A stretch of DNA of 64,000 bases from Alkalihalobacillus sp. LMS39 (GTDB taxonomy: Bacteria; Bacillota; Bacilli; Bacillales; Bacillaceae_F). The position numbers were made by a program, and so were the translations under genes. The notes beneath the pieces were generated by a model. The model searched no databases. It was not told the origin of the DNA and saw only the letters and a list, made by a program, of their open reading frames with translations. Below, in pieces: positions 42,751 to 52,804 of this stretch; the first letter of the stretch is position 1, and the number at the start of each line of letters is the position of its first letter. The stretch covers positions 2,418,001-2,482,000 of the forward strand of contig NZ_CP093300.1 of the NCBI RefSeq assembly GCF_022812285.1, read 5' to 3'.

Positions 42751-44502
42751 ATGAATCATCTAGTTTTAGTAGGAACTGTTGAAGAAATAAAAACACAAAA
42801 AGCGAAAATTGTAAAAGGAGGCAAACATGGAATTGCTGTTTTGTTTCATGATGACCAGTTTTATGCTGTCGATAATCGGTGTCCGCATCTAGGTTTTCCT
42901 CTTCATGTAGGGAGTATGTGTGATGGAATTCTTACGTGTCACTGGCACCATGCTCGATTTGATTTAAAAAGCGGGGGTACACTCGATCCATGGGCAGACG
43001 ATGCGACGACTTATCCGGTTGAAGTCAAAGAAAATAATGTTTTTATTAGCTTGATACCAAAGCAAAAACAAACATTAGCAACACTCCACGAGCGTCTTCG
43101 GGCCGGATTAGAACAAAATTTAAGTCTTGTCATTGCCAAAGCCGTTGTTGGTTTAGTGGAAGCAGGTGCTTCACTTACATCGATAGCCCAAATTGGGGTC
43201 GAATTCGGTACGACGCATCGAAAGGCTGGCTGGCGCAGTGGATTAACCATTTTGACAGCGATGACAAATGTATTGCCATTTTTAGATAAAAACGGGAAAA
43301 TCCTTGCTTTATACCAAGGTCTTGTTCATGTTGCAAGAGAGTGTTCTGGAGCGGGGACAAAGTTTCTATTAAAGGAATTACCTGTCCAAGCAAATGAACA
43401 ACTAGATATAAAACAACTAGCAAAGTGGTATCGCGAAAGTGTAGAAGTACGTGATCCAGATGGTGCTGAACGTGTGTTATTAACAGCGATAAATGGAAAT
43501 GCTTCAACCGAACAATTATCAGATATGATGATGACAGCGATTACTGACCATTATTATATGAATGTTGGCCACACACTTGATTTTCACAACAAAGCATTTG
43601 AAATTCTACACCAAATTGATCATTCGTTACAACCACAGGTGTTAGCTTCATTATTACCTGAGTTACGACAAGCGACAAGAAGTGAAGAATTACAAAGTTG
43701 GAAATCACCAATCAATTTAGTGACTCCTTTAGAGAAAGCATTTGAAAAATTACCTGATATTCTTTCAAAGAAGGTAAAAAAAGAGGGGACAAGAGATGAA
43801 AATGAATTGGTCGATATTTTGCTTGGTGATGATCCGATTGAAACAATACACGTCATGGTTGAATGTTTACAAGGCGGTCTTTCTCCAACGCGTTTAGCAA
43901 AATTAGTGACAGTAGCAGCATCGGAAAGAATTGCCCGTTTTCATGTGCAAAACGAATTTCCCGATTGGATTACCGTTCTTCATACGTTCACACATGCTCA
44001 TGCTGTCCATGAATCCCTACAACGTTCAGAAACACCTGAACTTACACGTGCTGTCTTTCATAGTGCGATGAGCATTTATTTAGATCGATTTTTAAATGTA
44101 CCTACTGCGAAAAAACCAAAACCTGTATCAAATCCTAAACCGGAAAAAGTGGAGGCATTACTTCAACTGCTTGACAAACATCAACAAACAGATGCAGCAG
44201 GTAAATGGGTGGTGCAATATTTACAAAATGGCGGAGATAAAAAAGTATTGTTTGAAACATTAGGGCATGCACTATTACGTGAAGACGCTGAATTTCATTC
44301 ATTTCAAATGTTTGAAGCTGCATTGCGAGAACATGAAAATTGGAACGGCGAAAACAGCAGCATAGCGACGAGAGCGCAAGAAACGATGATTTTAGCTATG
44401 ACAAGATATATTGCAGCACATGCCCCAACAGCAAGAGAGCTCCCTCACACAGCTTCGATTGCTATGCGTCTGCACCGAGGGGAAAAATTGTTTGAAGAGT
44501 AA
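42751..44502 (+). CDS. Large protein with N-terminal Rieske [2Fe-2S] domain
   Basis: A 583-aa protein. The first 110 residues form a Rieske domain with ligands C44 and H46 (NRCPHLGFP) and C63 and H66 (TCHWHHARF). The next 470 residues are mostly helical and match no family I recognise; they contain repeated histidines (TDHYYMNVGHTLDFH; HTFTHAHAVHESL; EDAEFHSFQMF) that could bind a metal. It may be a Rieske oxygenase-like or questin oxidase-like enzyme, but this is a guess. The ATG at 42751 has GAGGAG 9 bases upstream. Confidence 0.78.
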   Translation: MNHLVLVGTVEEIKTQKAKIVKGGKHGIAVLFHDDQFYAVDNRCPHLGFPLHVGSMCDGILTCHWHHARFDLKSGGTLDPWADDATTYPVEVKENNVFISLIPKQKQTLATLHERLRAGLEQNLSLVIAKAVVGLVEAGASLTSIAQIGVEFGTTHRKAGWRSGLTILTAMTNVLPFLDKNGKILALYQGLVHVARECSGAGTKFLLKELPVQANEQLDIKQLAKWYRESVEVRDPDGAERVLLTAINGNASTEQLSDMMMTAITDHYYMNVGHTLDFHNKAFEILHQIDHSLQPQVLASLLPELRQATRSEELQSWKSPINLVTPLEKAFEKLPDILSKKVKKEGTRDENELVDILLGDDPIETIHVMVECLQGGLSPTRLAKLVTVAASERIARFHVQNEFPDWITVLHTFTHAHAVHESLQRSETPELTRAVFHSAMSIYLDRFLNVPTAKKPKPVSNPKPEKVEALLQLLDKHQQTDAAGKWVVQYLQNGGDKKVLFETLGHALLREDAEFHSFQMFEAALREHENWNGENSSIATRAQETMILAMTRYIAAHAPTARELPHTASIAMRLHRGEKLFEE

Positions 44503-44610
44503 AGCAATAACGCACTCTATCACATAAGAATCGGCACTTACTTAGGGGAAGGAAAGAACAAGCATATTCTTCCTAAAAATAAAAAAACAAAAAGTCGAAA
44601 TTAAAATAGA

Positions 44611-44649
44611 GGTAGGATTCTTTCGGATCTCACCTTTATTTTTTTATCC
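44611..44649 (+). terminator. Probable terminator of the Rieske protein gene
   Basis: AGGTAGGAT / GATCTCACCT-type stem with one mismatch is followed by TTATTTTTTT. It lies about 110 bases after the stop codon. Confidence 0.6.
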
Positions 44650-44673
44650 AAAAATGAGTCCCGTATACTCAAA

Positions 44674-44731
44674 AACAACGTTTTTTTTCTGGAAACTATG
44701 ATTTTTATTGGCAATTTCCTAAAACGTTGTT
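44674..44731. promoter_or_regulatory. Inverted repeat upstream of zwf
   Basis: AACAACGTTTT at 44674-44684 and AAAACGTTGTT at 44721-44731 are exact reverse complements 36 bases apart, in the 396-base gap before zwf. It may be an operator pair. The rest of the gap shows a GCAGAGC-type hairpin near 44747 and no gene. Confidence 0.45.
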
Positions 44732-44898
44732 AAGATAAGAAAGGCAGAGCAAATGTTGTCGTTTTTTGTTCTGCTTCACTATTGCATGTCCAATGATACA
44801 CAAACAGAGTAAATAAGGTGTTGAAAGGGAACAATGAATGTATAGTTTAGTGACATTTCAGCCTTTAAGTTCATAGTAAAGAGAGGTTATATAATAAA

Positions 44899-46425
44899 AT
44901 GAATACCAAAATTCAACCTAAAACATCGATCGTTATTTTCGGTGCTACTGGAGACCTCGCAAAGCGTAAGCTATACCCGTCTATTTTTAATTTATATAAA
45001 AAAGGACAATTAGCGGAAAATTTTGCAGTAGTTGGTGTGGCGAGAAGACCATGGTCAAATGAAACATTACGAGACACAGTAAAAGCGTCACTTGAACATG
45101 AGCCAAACCGTGATGTAGTGGAGCAGTTTTGCCAACACTTTTATTATTTATCTTTTGAAGTAACAAATAAAAGTACATATCATGAGTTAAAAACTTTACT
45201 TGATGAAGTCGAAACCATTCACAAAATACCAGGCAATCGTATTTTTTATATGTCGATGGCACCTGAGTTTTTTGGTACTATTGCCAAGAACTTAAAAGCG
45301 GAAGGTGTAACGGACTCAGGCGGATGGACAAGACTAGTCATTGAAAAACCTTTTGGTCATGACTTAGAATCGGCTCGTGCACTAAACGAAGAAATTAGAG
45401 AAGCTTTTTCAGAAGAGGAAATTTATCGTATTGACCATTATTTAGGAAAAGAAATGGTGCAAAATATTGAAGTAATCCGGTTTGCAAATGCGATATTTGA
45501 GCCGTTATGGAATAATAAATACATATCCAATATTCAAATCACTTCGAGTGAAACATTAGGTGTAGAGGAACGTGGCGGCTATTATGACACGTCTGGTGCA
45601 TTACGAGATATGGTGCAAAATCATATGTTACAAATGGTTTCATTATTAGCAATGGATCCACCTATTCGACTTACTCCTGATGAAATTCGGAGTGAAAAGA
45701 TTAAAGTATTACGAGCCATACGGCCAATTACAGAACAAGATACTAGTCGTTATTTTGTAAGAGGACAATATGGGCCAGGAGTTCTAAATGAAAATGAGGT
45801 TCCTGGGTATCGCAGTGAAAACAATGTTGATCCTCATTCAAAAACAGAGACGTTTGTTGCAGGGAAGATATTGATTGATAGTCACCGTTGGGCAGGTGTT
45901 CCTTTTTATATTCGAACAGGGAAAAGAATGCTACTAAAATCAACAGAAATCGTCATTGAATTTAAAGGCATGCCTATGAATTTGTATTATAGTGAAAATC
46001 AAACGCAATCAAATTTATTAATTATACACGTTCAACCAGATGAAGGGTTAACATTATTCCTTAATGGAAAAAAAGTTGGACCTGTTGGTGGAACAACACC
46101 AGTTCAATTAGACTATTGCAATAACTGCATCGATACAACAAATACACCTGAGGCATATGAAAGGCTCATTTATGATTGTATGTTAGGGGATGCGACAAAC
46201 TTTACTCATTGGGATGAAGTTGAATTATCATGGGGGTTTATTGACTCGATTTCAAAAGCATGGGAGAAAAATGATAAAGACTTACATTTTTATGAGTCTG
46301 GTTCAATGGGTCCGGAAGCATCGATGGAATTGTTAGAAAAAGACGGTCATCATTGGTGGCCAATCACAAGTGAAAGTAAAGAAGAAGAGAAAAGGAGTCG
46401 AAGTAATGAAAGTTTTCGATATTAG
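44899..46425 (+). CDS. zwf: Glucose-6-phosphate 1-dehydrogenase
   Basis: A 508-aa enzyme, the first step of the oxidative pentose phosphate pathway: glucose-6-phosphate plus NADP gives 6-phosphogluconolactone. The cofactor motif IVIFGATGDLAKRKL is at residues 11-25, and the active-site segment RIDHYLGKEMVQN with the catalytic His is near residue 178. LFLNGKKVGPVGGTTPVQLDY lies in the C-terminal domain. Its last 20 bases overlap the next gene. Its partner Gnd is encoded convergently from 48777. Confidence 0.96.
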   Translation: MNTKIQPKTSIVIFGATGDLAKRKLYPSIFNLYKKGQLAENFAVVGVARRPWSNETLRDTVKASLEHEPNRDVVEQFCQHFYYLSFEVTNKSTYHELKTLLDEVETIHKIPGNRIFYMSMAPEFFGTIAKNLKAEGVTDSGGWTRLVIEKPFGHDLESARALNEEIREAFSEEEIYRIDHYLGKEMVQNIEVIRFANAIFEPLWNNKYISNIQITSSETLGVEERGGYYDTSGALRDMVQNHMLQMVSLLAMDPPIRLTPDEIRSEKIKVLRAIRPITEQDTSRYFVRGQYGPGVLNENEVPGYRSENNVDPHSKTETFVAGKILIDSHRWAGVPFYIRTGKRMLLKSTEIVIEFKGMPMNLYYSENQTQSNLLIIHVQPDEGLTLFLNGKKVGPVGGTTPVQLDYCNNCIDTTNTPEAYERLIYDCMLGDATNFTHWDEVELSWGFIDSISKAWEKNDKDLHFYESGSMGPEASMELLEKDGHHWWPITSESKEEEKRSRSNESFRY

Positions 46426-47026
46426 TTCACCGATTTATGAAGGCATGCCTGTTTATAAAAACAAACCTGAAAAACAACCAAAGCTACAAACAGCTACAAA
46501 TGGATATGTTACGGAGTCTCGTTTAGATTTGGATGTTCATACTGGTACGCATATTGATTCACCGTTACATATGGTAACAGACGGAGATACATTTGAATCC
46601 ATTGAAATAGAAAAGCTCGTTTGTCCTTGCAAAGTTTTTGATCTAACACATGTTGATGAAAAAATTACTGCTGAAGACTTAAAGCAGTTTGAAATTTCTA
46701 AAGACGATTTTGTATTATTTAAAACGAAAAATTCATTTGATGAAGAATTTAATTTTGATTTTATCTTTTTAGCTGAATGTGGGGCTTCATATTTAGCTGA
46801 AAAACAAATTAGGGGAGTTGGCATTGATGCTCTAGGAGTCGAAAGAGCGCAAGAAGGTCATCCAACACATAAAACATTATTTGGTCATGACATTATTGTA
46901 ATCGAAGGGCTACAATTGAAAGAGATTGAAAGTGGAGAATACCTTATGGTTGCCGCACCATTAAAGCTTATCGGAACGGATGCTTCACCTGCACGTGTCC
47001 TTTTATTAGACGGTGTAACATTATAA
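46406..47026 (+). CDS. Cyclase-family metal hydrolase (kynurenine formamidase-like)
   Basis: A 206-aa protein with the cyclase signature HTGTHIDSPLH: H45, H49, D51 and H55 bind zinc or manganese. VGIDALGVERAQEGHPTHKTL supplies the C-terminal His pair. The family includes KynB, but here no other tryptophan-degradation genes lie nearby, so the substrate is open. It starts inside the end of zwf (20-base overlap) after AAAAGGAGTCGAAGTA, so its translation is coupled to zwf. Confidence 0.87.
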   Translation: MKVFDISSPIYEGMPVYKNKPEKQPKLQTATNGYVTESRLDLDVHTGTHIDSPLHMVTDGDTFESIEIEKLVCPCKVFDLTHVDEKITAEDLKQFEISKDDFVLFKTKNSFDEEFNFDFIFLAECGASYLAEKQIRGVGIDALGVERAQEGHPTHKTLFGHDIIVIEGLQLKEIESGEYLMVAAPLKLIGTDASPARVLLLDGVTL

Positions 47027-47080
47027 AAAAAGAGGGGATAAACACACGGTATAATGACCGTTGTTTATTCCCTCTTTTAA
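47027..47080 (+). terminator. Rho-independent terminator of zwf-cyclase unit
   Basis: A long hairpin, AAAGAGGGGATAAACA with TGTTTATTCCCTCTTT, extended by ACGG / CCGT, ending in TTT. Confidence 0.85.
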
Positions 47081-47167
47081 TTGTTTAGAAACTAAAAATA
47101 GTCGACCTGTGAGTAGATTAGGGGGTTCTTGGTGCTATGAGACAAACGATTTTGTTGTTTATAGTAA

Positions 47168-47357
47168 TTAAGCGGCCATGAAAATCGTTATCTGTGAACA
47201 TGGCTAGCGTTTTGGAACGTTGGTGGACACAGGAGCACTTAATCATAATATATAGCTAGGAATAGAGATGTTTTTGCTTTAATAAGTGCTTCTGTGACCG
47301 CAAAAAAACGGAAACCCGTATAATGTTCACAAATAACGGCTGCTCTGACCGCAAAAA
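47168..47357. repeat. 190-bp palindromic dispersed repeat, family 2, copy 2
   Basis: It matches 8941-9130 along its full length in the same orientation, from AAGCGGCCATGAAAATCG to GCTCTGACCGCAAAAAT. Both inverted end arms are kept, while the middle (47255-47290) has changed most. The right end lies 10 bases from the gnd stop codon. Confidence 0.85.
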
Positions 47358-47367
47358 TAATTTGGTT

Positions 47368-48777
47368 TTATGATAACCAATCTGTATGAAATGTTCCTTC
47401 TTTGTCGACACGCTTATACGTGTGTGCTCCAAAATAGTCTCGTTGCGCTTGAAGAAGATTAGCAGGAAGACGATCGGAACGGTAGCTATCATAATAAGAT
47501 AACGCACTTGAGAAGCATGGCACTGGAATACCAGCTTGAACAGATAATTGAATAACATCTCGAAGTGACTGTTGATATTCGTCTGCAATGTTTTTAAAAT
47601 AAGGATCAAGTAGTAAATTATCCAATTGTGGATTTTTATCATATGCTTCTTTTATATTTTGCAGGAACCCTGCTCGAATAATGCAACCGCCTCTAAAAAT
47701 CATCGCAATTTCACCGTATTGTAAATCCCAATTAAAATCATTTGAAGCCGCTCGAAGCTGAGCAAACCCTTGGGCATAAGAAACAATTTTACTAAAATAT
47801 AATGCTTTACGAATCGTTTCGATTAATTGTGATTTGTCGCCCACAAATGTTGTGTTCGTCGGTCCTGATAAAATCGAACTTGCTTTAACACGCTCATCTT
47901 TCATTGCAGATAAAAACCTAGCAAACACAGACTCGGTAATAATGGAAAGAGGAACCCCTAAATCTAGTGAGCTTTGGCTTGTCCATTTCCCAGTACCTTT
48001 TTGTCCTGCAGTATCTAATATCACATCGACTAAAGCTTCTCCAGTTTCACTGTCGGTTTTTGTGAAAATATCCGCAGTAATTTCAATTAAATAGCTATCT
48101 AACTCACCATTGTTCCAATCGGCAAATATCTTATGAAGCTCTTCATTACTTATGTTTAAGCCATGCTTTAACATTGAATAGGCCTCACAAATAAGTTGCA
48201 TATCCCCATACTCAATCCCGTTATGGACCATTTTTACATAGTGACCGGCACCATTTGGTCCAATATATGTACAACATGGGTCACCGTTTACTTTAGCTGA
48301 GATGTCTTTTAACATAGGCTCTACTAGAGTATATGCTTCTTTTTGCCCGCCTGGCATAATGGAAGGGCCTTTTAATGCACCTTCTTCACCACCAGAAACA
48401 CCTGCACCAATAAAGTGGATTCCTTTTTCCTCTAAATAGTGGTTTCGACGAATGGTATCTTCAAAATATGTATTTCCACCATCAATTAAAATATCTTTTT
48501 CAGATAGATAAGGAAGAAGAGACTCAATAGCAGCATCCGTCACATTTCCTGCTTGTACCATCAACAAAATCTTACGTGGAGTTTCCAATGATTCAACAAA
48601 CTCTTCAATGCTATATGTACCTGTTAATTTCTTTGTTCGGTTTTGTTCGATTATCGTATCAACGGTTTCTTTTGAGATATCATATATGGAAACTGAATAT
48701 CCTTTGCTTTCAAAATTTAAAGCTAAGCTTTTCCCCATGACTCCAACACCTAAAACACCAATTTGCTGTTTACCCAT
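47368..48777 (-). CDS. gnd: 6-phosphogluconate dehydrogenase (decarboxylating)
   Basis: A 469-aa enzyme with N-terminal [16 protein letters not shown] (GxGxxG). The family marks [19 protein letters not shown] and the catalytic segment [23 protein letters not shown] with Lys and His, then the C-terminal all-helix domain, are intact. It converts 6-phosphogluconate to ribulose 5-phosphate and CO2. AAGGAG precedes the ATG by 11 bases. Here it is convergent with zwf, and not in the same transcript. Of the two types, length suggests the GndA (NADP) kind. Confidence 0.96.
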   Translation of the reverse strand: MGKQQIGVLGVGVMGKSLALNFESKGYSVSIYDISKETVDTIIEQNRTKKLTGTYSIEEFVESLETPRKILLMVQAGNVTDAAIESLLPYLSEKDILIDGGNTYFEDTIRRNHYLEEKGIHFIGAGVSGGEEGALKGPSIMPGGQKEAYTLVEPMLKDISAKVNGDPCCTYIGPNGAGHYVKMVHNGIEYGDMQLICEAYSMLKHGLNISNEELHKIFADWNNGELDSYLIEITADIFTKTDSETGEALVDVILDTAGQKGTGKWTSQSSLDLGVPLSIITESVFARFLSAMKDERVKASSILSGPTNTTFVGDKSQLIETIRKALYFSKIVSYAQGFAQLRAASNDFNWDLQYGEIAMIFRGGCIIRAGFLQNIKEAYDKNPQLDNLLLDPYFKNIADEYQQSLRDVIQLSVQAGIPVPCFSSALSYYDSYRSDRLPANLLQAQRDYFGAHTYKRVDKEGTFHTDWLS

Positions 48778-49016
48778 GTGTTGCTACACTCCTTCATATG
48801 TAAAAATACTTTTTTTTGTCCATGTAATAGTATACTTTATTCTCTTAAAAAAATCTTCAAAATAAAATGCTGTTTTCATAAGTTTGTTATAGGTTTTGTT
48901 TAATGTAAAAGCCAAACCTGTTAATTTCCTGTCGCTAAAAACAAGAAAAGCTTTGTGTCGTTTCATACGCGATCAGATTGCCCTTATATGAATATTCTCA
49001 TTCAATAGGTGAGTGG

Positions 49017-50057
49017 CTAAAATAAAACCGGTTTATTGTTTTGGGCAGATTGATAAAGACCATGAATGATTTGTTGTAAGATGACTCCTTGTTTAGCAGT
49101 GCTTGATGGTTTTTTTCCTGTTTGACAAGCTTGAACAAAGTCAAAAATTAGTTTTTCATGAGCAGAATGATCAGGAAGGAAACGAGGGGTAACATCTAAC
49201 AACGTATCATATTTTTCTTGATACATTTTTAATGGAAATAAATCTGCTCCACCTTTATTCCCATAGAATGAAACGTTCATTTCTTCTTGTTTTTCTACAT
49301 TAGCTGCAAAGGCAGATTCAATAATTAAAGAAGCACCATTATTAAACGTAATCATACCACGGGCCATGTCTTCTACAGAAAAGCCTTTCCAATCCCAATC
49401 ACCAAGTAATCCAACCCCTTGTCGGTTTCCGATTTCTTGATATGTCGAGCCCAAAACAGTTGTTGGTTCTGGGTAACCCATTAAATGAAGGGCCGTATCT
49501 AACATATGGACACCGATATCAATAAGAGGGCCGCCGCCTTGCAGTTCTTTATTTGTAAATACACCCCAGCCTGGAATACCTCTTCGTCTCACTGCTGTTG
49601 CTTTTGCCGCATATATGTGGCCAAGCTCATCTTTCTCTATAAATCGTTTTAGAGTTTCTACTTCAGAAGTATGTCGATAATGGAAGCCGTACGATAATAT
49701 TTTTCCTGCTTTTTCAGCTGCTTCCTCCATTGCTTTTGCTTCTTGAATGCTCATGGCAGGGGGCTTTTCACACAACACATGGCAATTTGCTTGTAAGGCA
49801 GCTATCGTTTGATCGGCATGGAACTTATTCGGTGTGCAGATACTGATGGCATCTAGCTCTACTTTTTCCAACATTTCTTGAACTTCGCTAAACGTATAAC
49901 GGATATTAAATTGCTCTGCGCATTGTTTTGCTTTTTCAATATGATGATTAACGACAGCAACAACTTCGACGTTTTCACATTTTTGATAATTAGGAATATG
50001 AGCTTCCTTTGCAATAAGTCCTGCACCGATAATTCCGACTTTTAATGGGTTCTTCAT
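49017..50057 (-). CDS. Gfo/Idh/MocA family oxidoreductase
   Basis: A 346-aa NAD(P) enzyme with KVGIIGAGLIAKEAHIPNY at the start, CEKPPAMSIQEAKAMEE near residue 95 and the C-terminal GGGPLIDIGVHMLDTALHLMG (conserved DxxxH). The fold suits sugars or inositol-like substrates. The start MKNPLKVGI was chosen because AAGGAGAG precedes it by 9 bases. It stands alone upstream of gnd, with a 239-base gap that shows no gene. A related enzyme is at 6824. Confidence 0.88.
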   Translation of the reverse strand: MKNPLKVGIIGAGLIAKEAHIPNYQKCENVEVVAVVNHHIEKAKQCAEQFNIRYTFSEVQEMLEKVELDAISICTPNKFHADQTIAALQANCHVLCEKPPAMSIQEAKAMEEAAEKAGKILSYGFHYRHTSEVETLKRFIEKDELGHIYAAKATAVRRRGIPGWGVFTNKELQGGGPLIDIGVHMLDTALHLMGYPEPTTVLGSTYQEIGNRQGVGLLGDWDWKGFSVEDMARGMITFNNGASLIIESAFAANVEKQEEMNVSFYGNKGGADLFPLKMYQEKYDTLLDVTPRFLPDHSAHEKLIFDFVQACQTGKKPSSTAKQGVILQQIIHGLYQSAQNNKPVLF

Positions 50058-50181
50058 CAAAGCACTCTCCTTTTTTATTTTTTCTTTTAAGTTTATCACG
50101 ATTCTCTAAAAAAAGAAGGAAGAGAAGAAGCGGATCAAGAACTTGTATTGATATATTGTAAGGAGAAAGGAAGAGATAAAA

Positions 50182-50682
50182 ATGGATAAACGGTACCCCA
50201 TTGGCATGTTTGAGTATGAAGGAGAAATTAGTAAAAAGGATAGGGAACAATGGATTGAAGAGATTGCACAATTACCGGGAAAATTAAGAAATGCGGTCGA
50301 ACACTTAAGTGATGATGAATTAAATCAGCCTTATCGGGAAGGAGGCTGGACAATTCGGCAAGTCGTTCATCATATTGCTGATAGCCACATGAATGCTTAC
50401 ATTCGCTTTAAACTAGCTCTTACGGAGACAAATCCAACGATTAAACCGTATAAGGAAGCAGAGTGGGCGAACCTACCAGATGTAACAACGACACCGATTG
50501 AAGTTTCGTTATCCCTCATCGAAGCCCTCCATACTCGTTGGGTGTTTCTATTACGATCGGATCTTGATTTTTCACGAACGTTTATTCATCCCGAATCAGG
50601 AAGTGTGAATCGTTTAGACTATACAATTGGAATGTATGCATGGCACGGAAATCATCATTTGGCCCATATTTTACATCGATAA
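50182..50682 (+). CDS. DinB/YfiT-like metal-dependent protein (bacillithiol transferase family)
   Basis: A 166-aa four-helix protein. DinB-like metal ligands are seen: H64 (VVHHIADSH) and H158, H162 near the end (WHGNHHLAHI), the 3-His site of YfiT. GGWTIRQVVHHIADSHMNAY is the YfiT signature. Members of the family move bacillithiol to substrates or act as hydrolases. AGGAGAAAGGAAGAG precedes the ATG. Confidence 0.87.
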   Translation: MDKRYPIGMFEYEGEISKKDREQWIEEIAQLPGKLRNAVEHLSDDELNQPYREGGWTIRQVVHHIADSHMNAYIRFKLALTETNPTIKPYKEAEWANLPDVTTTPIEVSLSLIEALHTRWVFLLRSDLDFSRTFIHPESGSVNRLDYTIGMYAWHGNHHLAHILHR

Positions 50683-50700
50683 ATATAAAACAAAGTAAAG

Positions 50701-50735
50701 AATGGTGTCCTAGAAAAAAGGACACCATTTGTTTA
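50701..50735. terminator. Bidirectional terminator
   Basis: AATGGTGTCC / GGACACCATT with a 9-base loop lies between convergent genes. Confidence 0.85.
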
Positions 50736-50738
50736 TTA

Positions 50739-51611
50739 TTATTGAGTAACTTCTTCATTTTCTCTGACTGTTGGCAATGTACAACAACGGAAAGACCCAC
50801 CGGATTTAATGATTTCCGTTATATCTACTTCAATTACTTCAAATCCTCTTTTTCGTAACTGTTCATTTACATTTTTATTTACAGGAAGACTAATAATTTT
50901 TTTATTACCAATGGATAATATGTTTGTACCTAGCGTGAATTGTTCTTCCTTTGATACTTCAATTAAATCATATCGTTTTTCTAATATTTGATATTCCTTT
51001 TTCGTAAGAGCCTCTGGGTAAACTAATGCTTCTTTTCGAGAAATAATATTAAAAACACAGTCCAAGTGCAAATATTTCTCTGTAAATGGAACAGTTATGA
51101 CTTCAAAGTCTTCAAGTAGGTTTTGAATATGATCAATTGCTTTCTGATTTGTACGATTACTTAAACCGATAAAGATAGTACGATGATCGATCATGACGTC
51201 GCCACCTTCGATCATATCTCCAACTAAGTTGTAATAAGATATATCAGAATTTTTTAACCATGTTTTCAAAAATTCTTCTTCACCTTGTCTAATTTTATGG
51301 GCCATTTCAGCAACAAATATCGTATGTCCTAATGTAAATCCGATATCTCTTGTAAATACTTGTTCAGGAAATTTTTCATTTGGTGGCAATAAAACGACGT
51401 CAATCTTTTCTTTTTTTAATGCCTTTACAAAGTCCTTATGTTGTTTGGCAGCTAATTCTAAATCGATACCTTCCTTAAAAAAATGTTTTTGTGTATCATT
51501 AATTTGCTCGCGGATCGTCATGTATTTAGGCTCACATAAAATTACTTGCTTTAAAACGTCGTATTCGCTATGACAATAAGTTTTTGGTTTAATTTTAGTT
51601 AATATCGACAT
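50739..51611 (-). CDS. Amidinotransferase-fold hydrolase (DDAH/arginine deiminase family, YkgA-like)
   Basis: A 290-aa enzyme of the guanidino-group modifying superfamily. The residues D89 (FTRDIGF), E135 (MIEGGDVM), H182 (YLHLDCVF) and C276 or C277 (FRCCTLP) form the catalytic set. The single-domain size fits dimethylarginine dimethylaminohydrolase and B. subtilis YkgA, not arginine deiminase (about 410 aa). The start MSILTKIKPK follows GAGGAGG by 8 bases; a longer upstream hydrophobic stretch is not supported. Which guanidino compound it cleaves is not known. Confidence 0.86.
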   Translation of the reverse strand: MSILTKIKPKTYCHSEYDVLKQVILCEPKYMTIREQINDTQKHFFKEGIDLELAAKQHKDFVKALKKEKIDVVLLPPNEKFPEQVFTRDIGFTLGHTIFVAEMAHKIRQGEEEFLKTWLKNSDISYYNLVGDMIEGGDVMIDHRTIFIGLSNRTNQKAIDHIQNLLEDFEVITVPFTEKYLHLDCVFNIISRKEALVYPEALTKKEYQILEKRYDLIEVSKEEQFTLGTNILSIGNKKIISLPVNKNVNEQLRKRGFEVIEVDITEIIKSGGSFRCCTLPTVRENEEVTQ

Positions 51612-51797
51612 TAAAAATCCTCCTCTTGCAGATTTATTTATAGTGTGTCCATCCAGTAATATCACTATGAAGTGAAAAGGATGTAATATATCCCACAAAC
51701 AAATGACAACATGTATAAGAAAAACGGAAAGAAGGGAAAATAAGAGCATAAATAAAGAGCATGAAGATAGAAATTTCTTTCACGCTCTGTTGGTGAG

Positions 51798-52742
51798 TTA
51801 TTCTATATATAACGATAAAAATTCACTTACTTTTTGCTCGTATTGGTCCATATCTACAATATAAGCTTCGCCGTGAGTAGCATAAGGGACAAGGAGAATG
51901 TCTTTTTCTGAATTAGTTTGTTCATAAAGCTCATAAACCATATCTGTTGGGACAAATGTATCTTCTTCTCCATGAATAAATAAAATAGGAACAGATGTTT
52001 TCTTTACTTGTTCAAGGGCAGAAGCTTCTGAAAAACTATACCCAGCCCTTATTTTAGTAAGAAGGCTCGTAGCGGGTACAATTGGAAAACTCGGTAAATT
52101 ATACATTCTTTCTAGTTGATACGTTAAGACATCTTCTGCTGAAGTATAGCCACAGTCAGCAATAATTGCTTTTACTTGTGGTGGCAAGGTCTCACCACTT
52201 GTCATCATCACTGTAGATGCTCCCATGGATACCCCATGTAAAGAAATGACTGAAGTTTCACCATTTGTCTCAAGAATATGGTCAATCCACATCAAGTAAT
52301 CTTTTCTTTCATGCCATCCAAACCCAATATAATGTCCTTCACTTTCACCATGGCCTCTAGCATCAGGCATTAACACATTGTAACTAAGCGTTTCGTGATA
52401 AAACCGAGCATATCGGCCCATATCTTTTGCTTTACCGGAATAACCGTGTGCTATGATGACTGTTTGATCTGTAGGTGTTGGTGCTTCTAGGTAATACGCT
52501 TTTAAGGTCAATCCGTCTTCTGAAACTTTTTCAATCTCTTTAAATGGTTGTTCTTTTACCCATTCTGCGGGATCATCAACAACGGTGATGACTTCAGAAG
52601 ACTGGAGGTCAGGATTATCTGCTAAATAATCTTTTGAAGTTCTTGCAACAGCCATATCATAAAAGTAAAAACTAGCGATAATTATAACAAGGAAGGCTGC
52701 GGCTAGTAATCCTATGAAAACTAGAACGATTCGTTTCTTCAT
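51798..52742 (-). CDS. Alpha/beta hydrolase with N-terminal membrane anchor (YqkD-like)
   Basis: A 314-aa protein with an N-terminal membrane segment (IVLVFIGLLAAAFLVIIIASF) and an alpha/beta hydrolase domain outside the membrane. The nucleophile elbow is LHGVSMGASTVMM, the acid follows in LFIHGEEDTFVP and the His in VPYATHGEAYIVD. VIIAHGYSGKAKDM carries the oxyanion site. It resembles B. subtilis YqkD. Substrate unknown. Confidence 0.86.
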   Translation of the reverse strand: MKKRIVLVFIGLLAAAFLVIIIASFYFYDMAVARTSKDYLADNPDLQSSEVITVVDDPAEWVKEQPFKEIEKVSEDGLTLKAYYLEAPTPTDQTVIIAHGYSGKAKDMGRYARFYHETLSYNVLMPDARGHGESEGHYIGFGWHERKDYLMWIDHILETNGETSVISLHGVSMGASTVMMTSGETLPPQVKAIIADCGYTSAEDVLTYQLERMYNLPSFPIVPATSLLTKIRAGYSFSEASALEQVKKTSVPILFIHGEEDTFVPTDMVYELYEQTNSEKDILLVPYATHGEAYIVDMDQYEQKVSEFLSLYIE

Positions 52743-52804
52743 ATATAATCCCCTTTTTAACTTCTATTTTATCATTTATCTCTATTTATGTACTGAAGCA
52801 AGTA

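Noticed and set aside
51612-51749. An N-terminal hydrophobic extension on the DDAH-like enzyme
   Set aside because: The extension lacks a ribosome site, while GAGGAGG sits just before the inner ATG at 51611, and the family is cytoplasmic.
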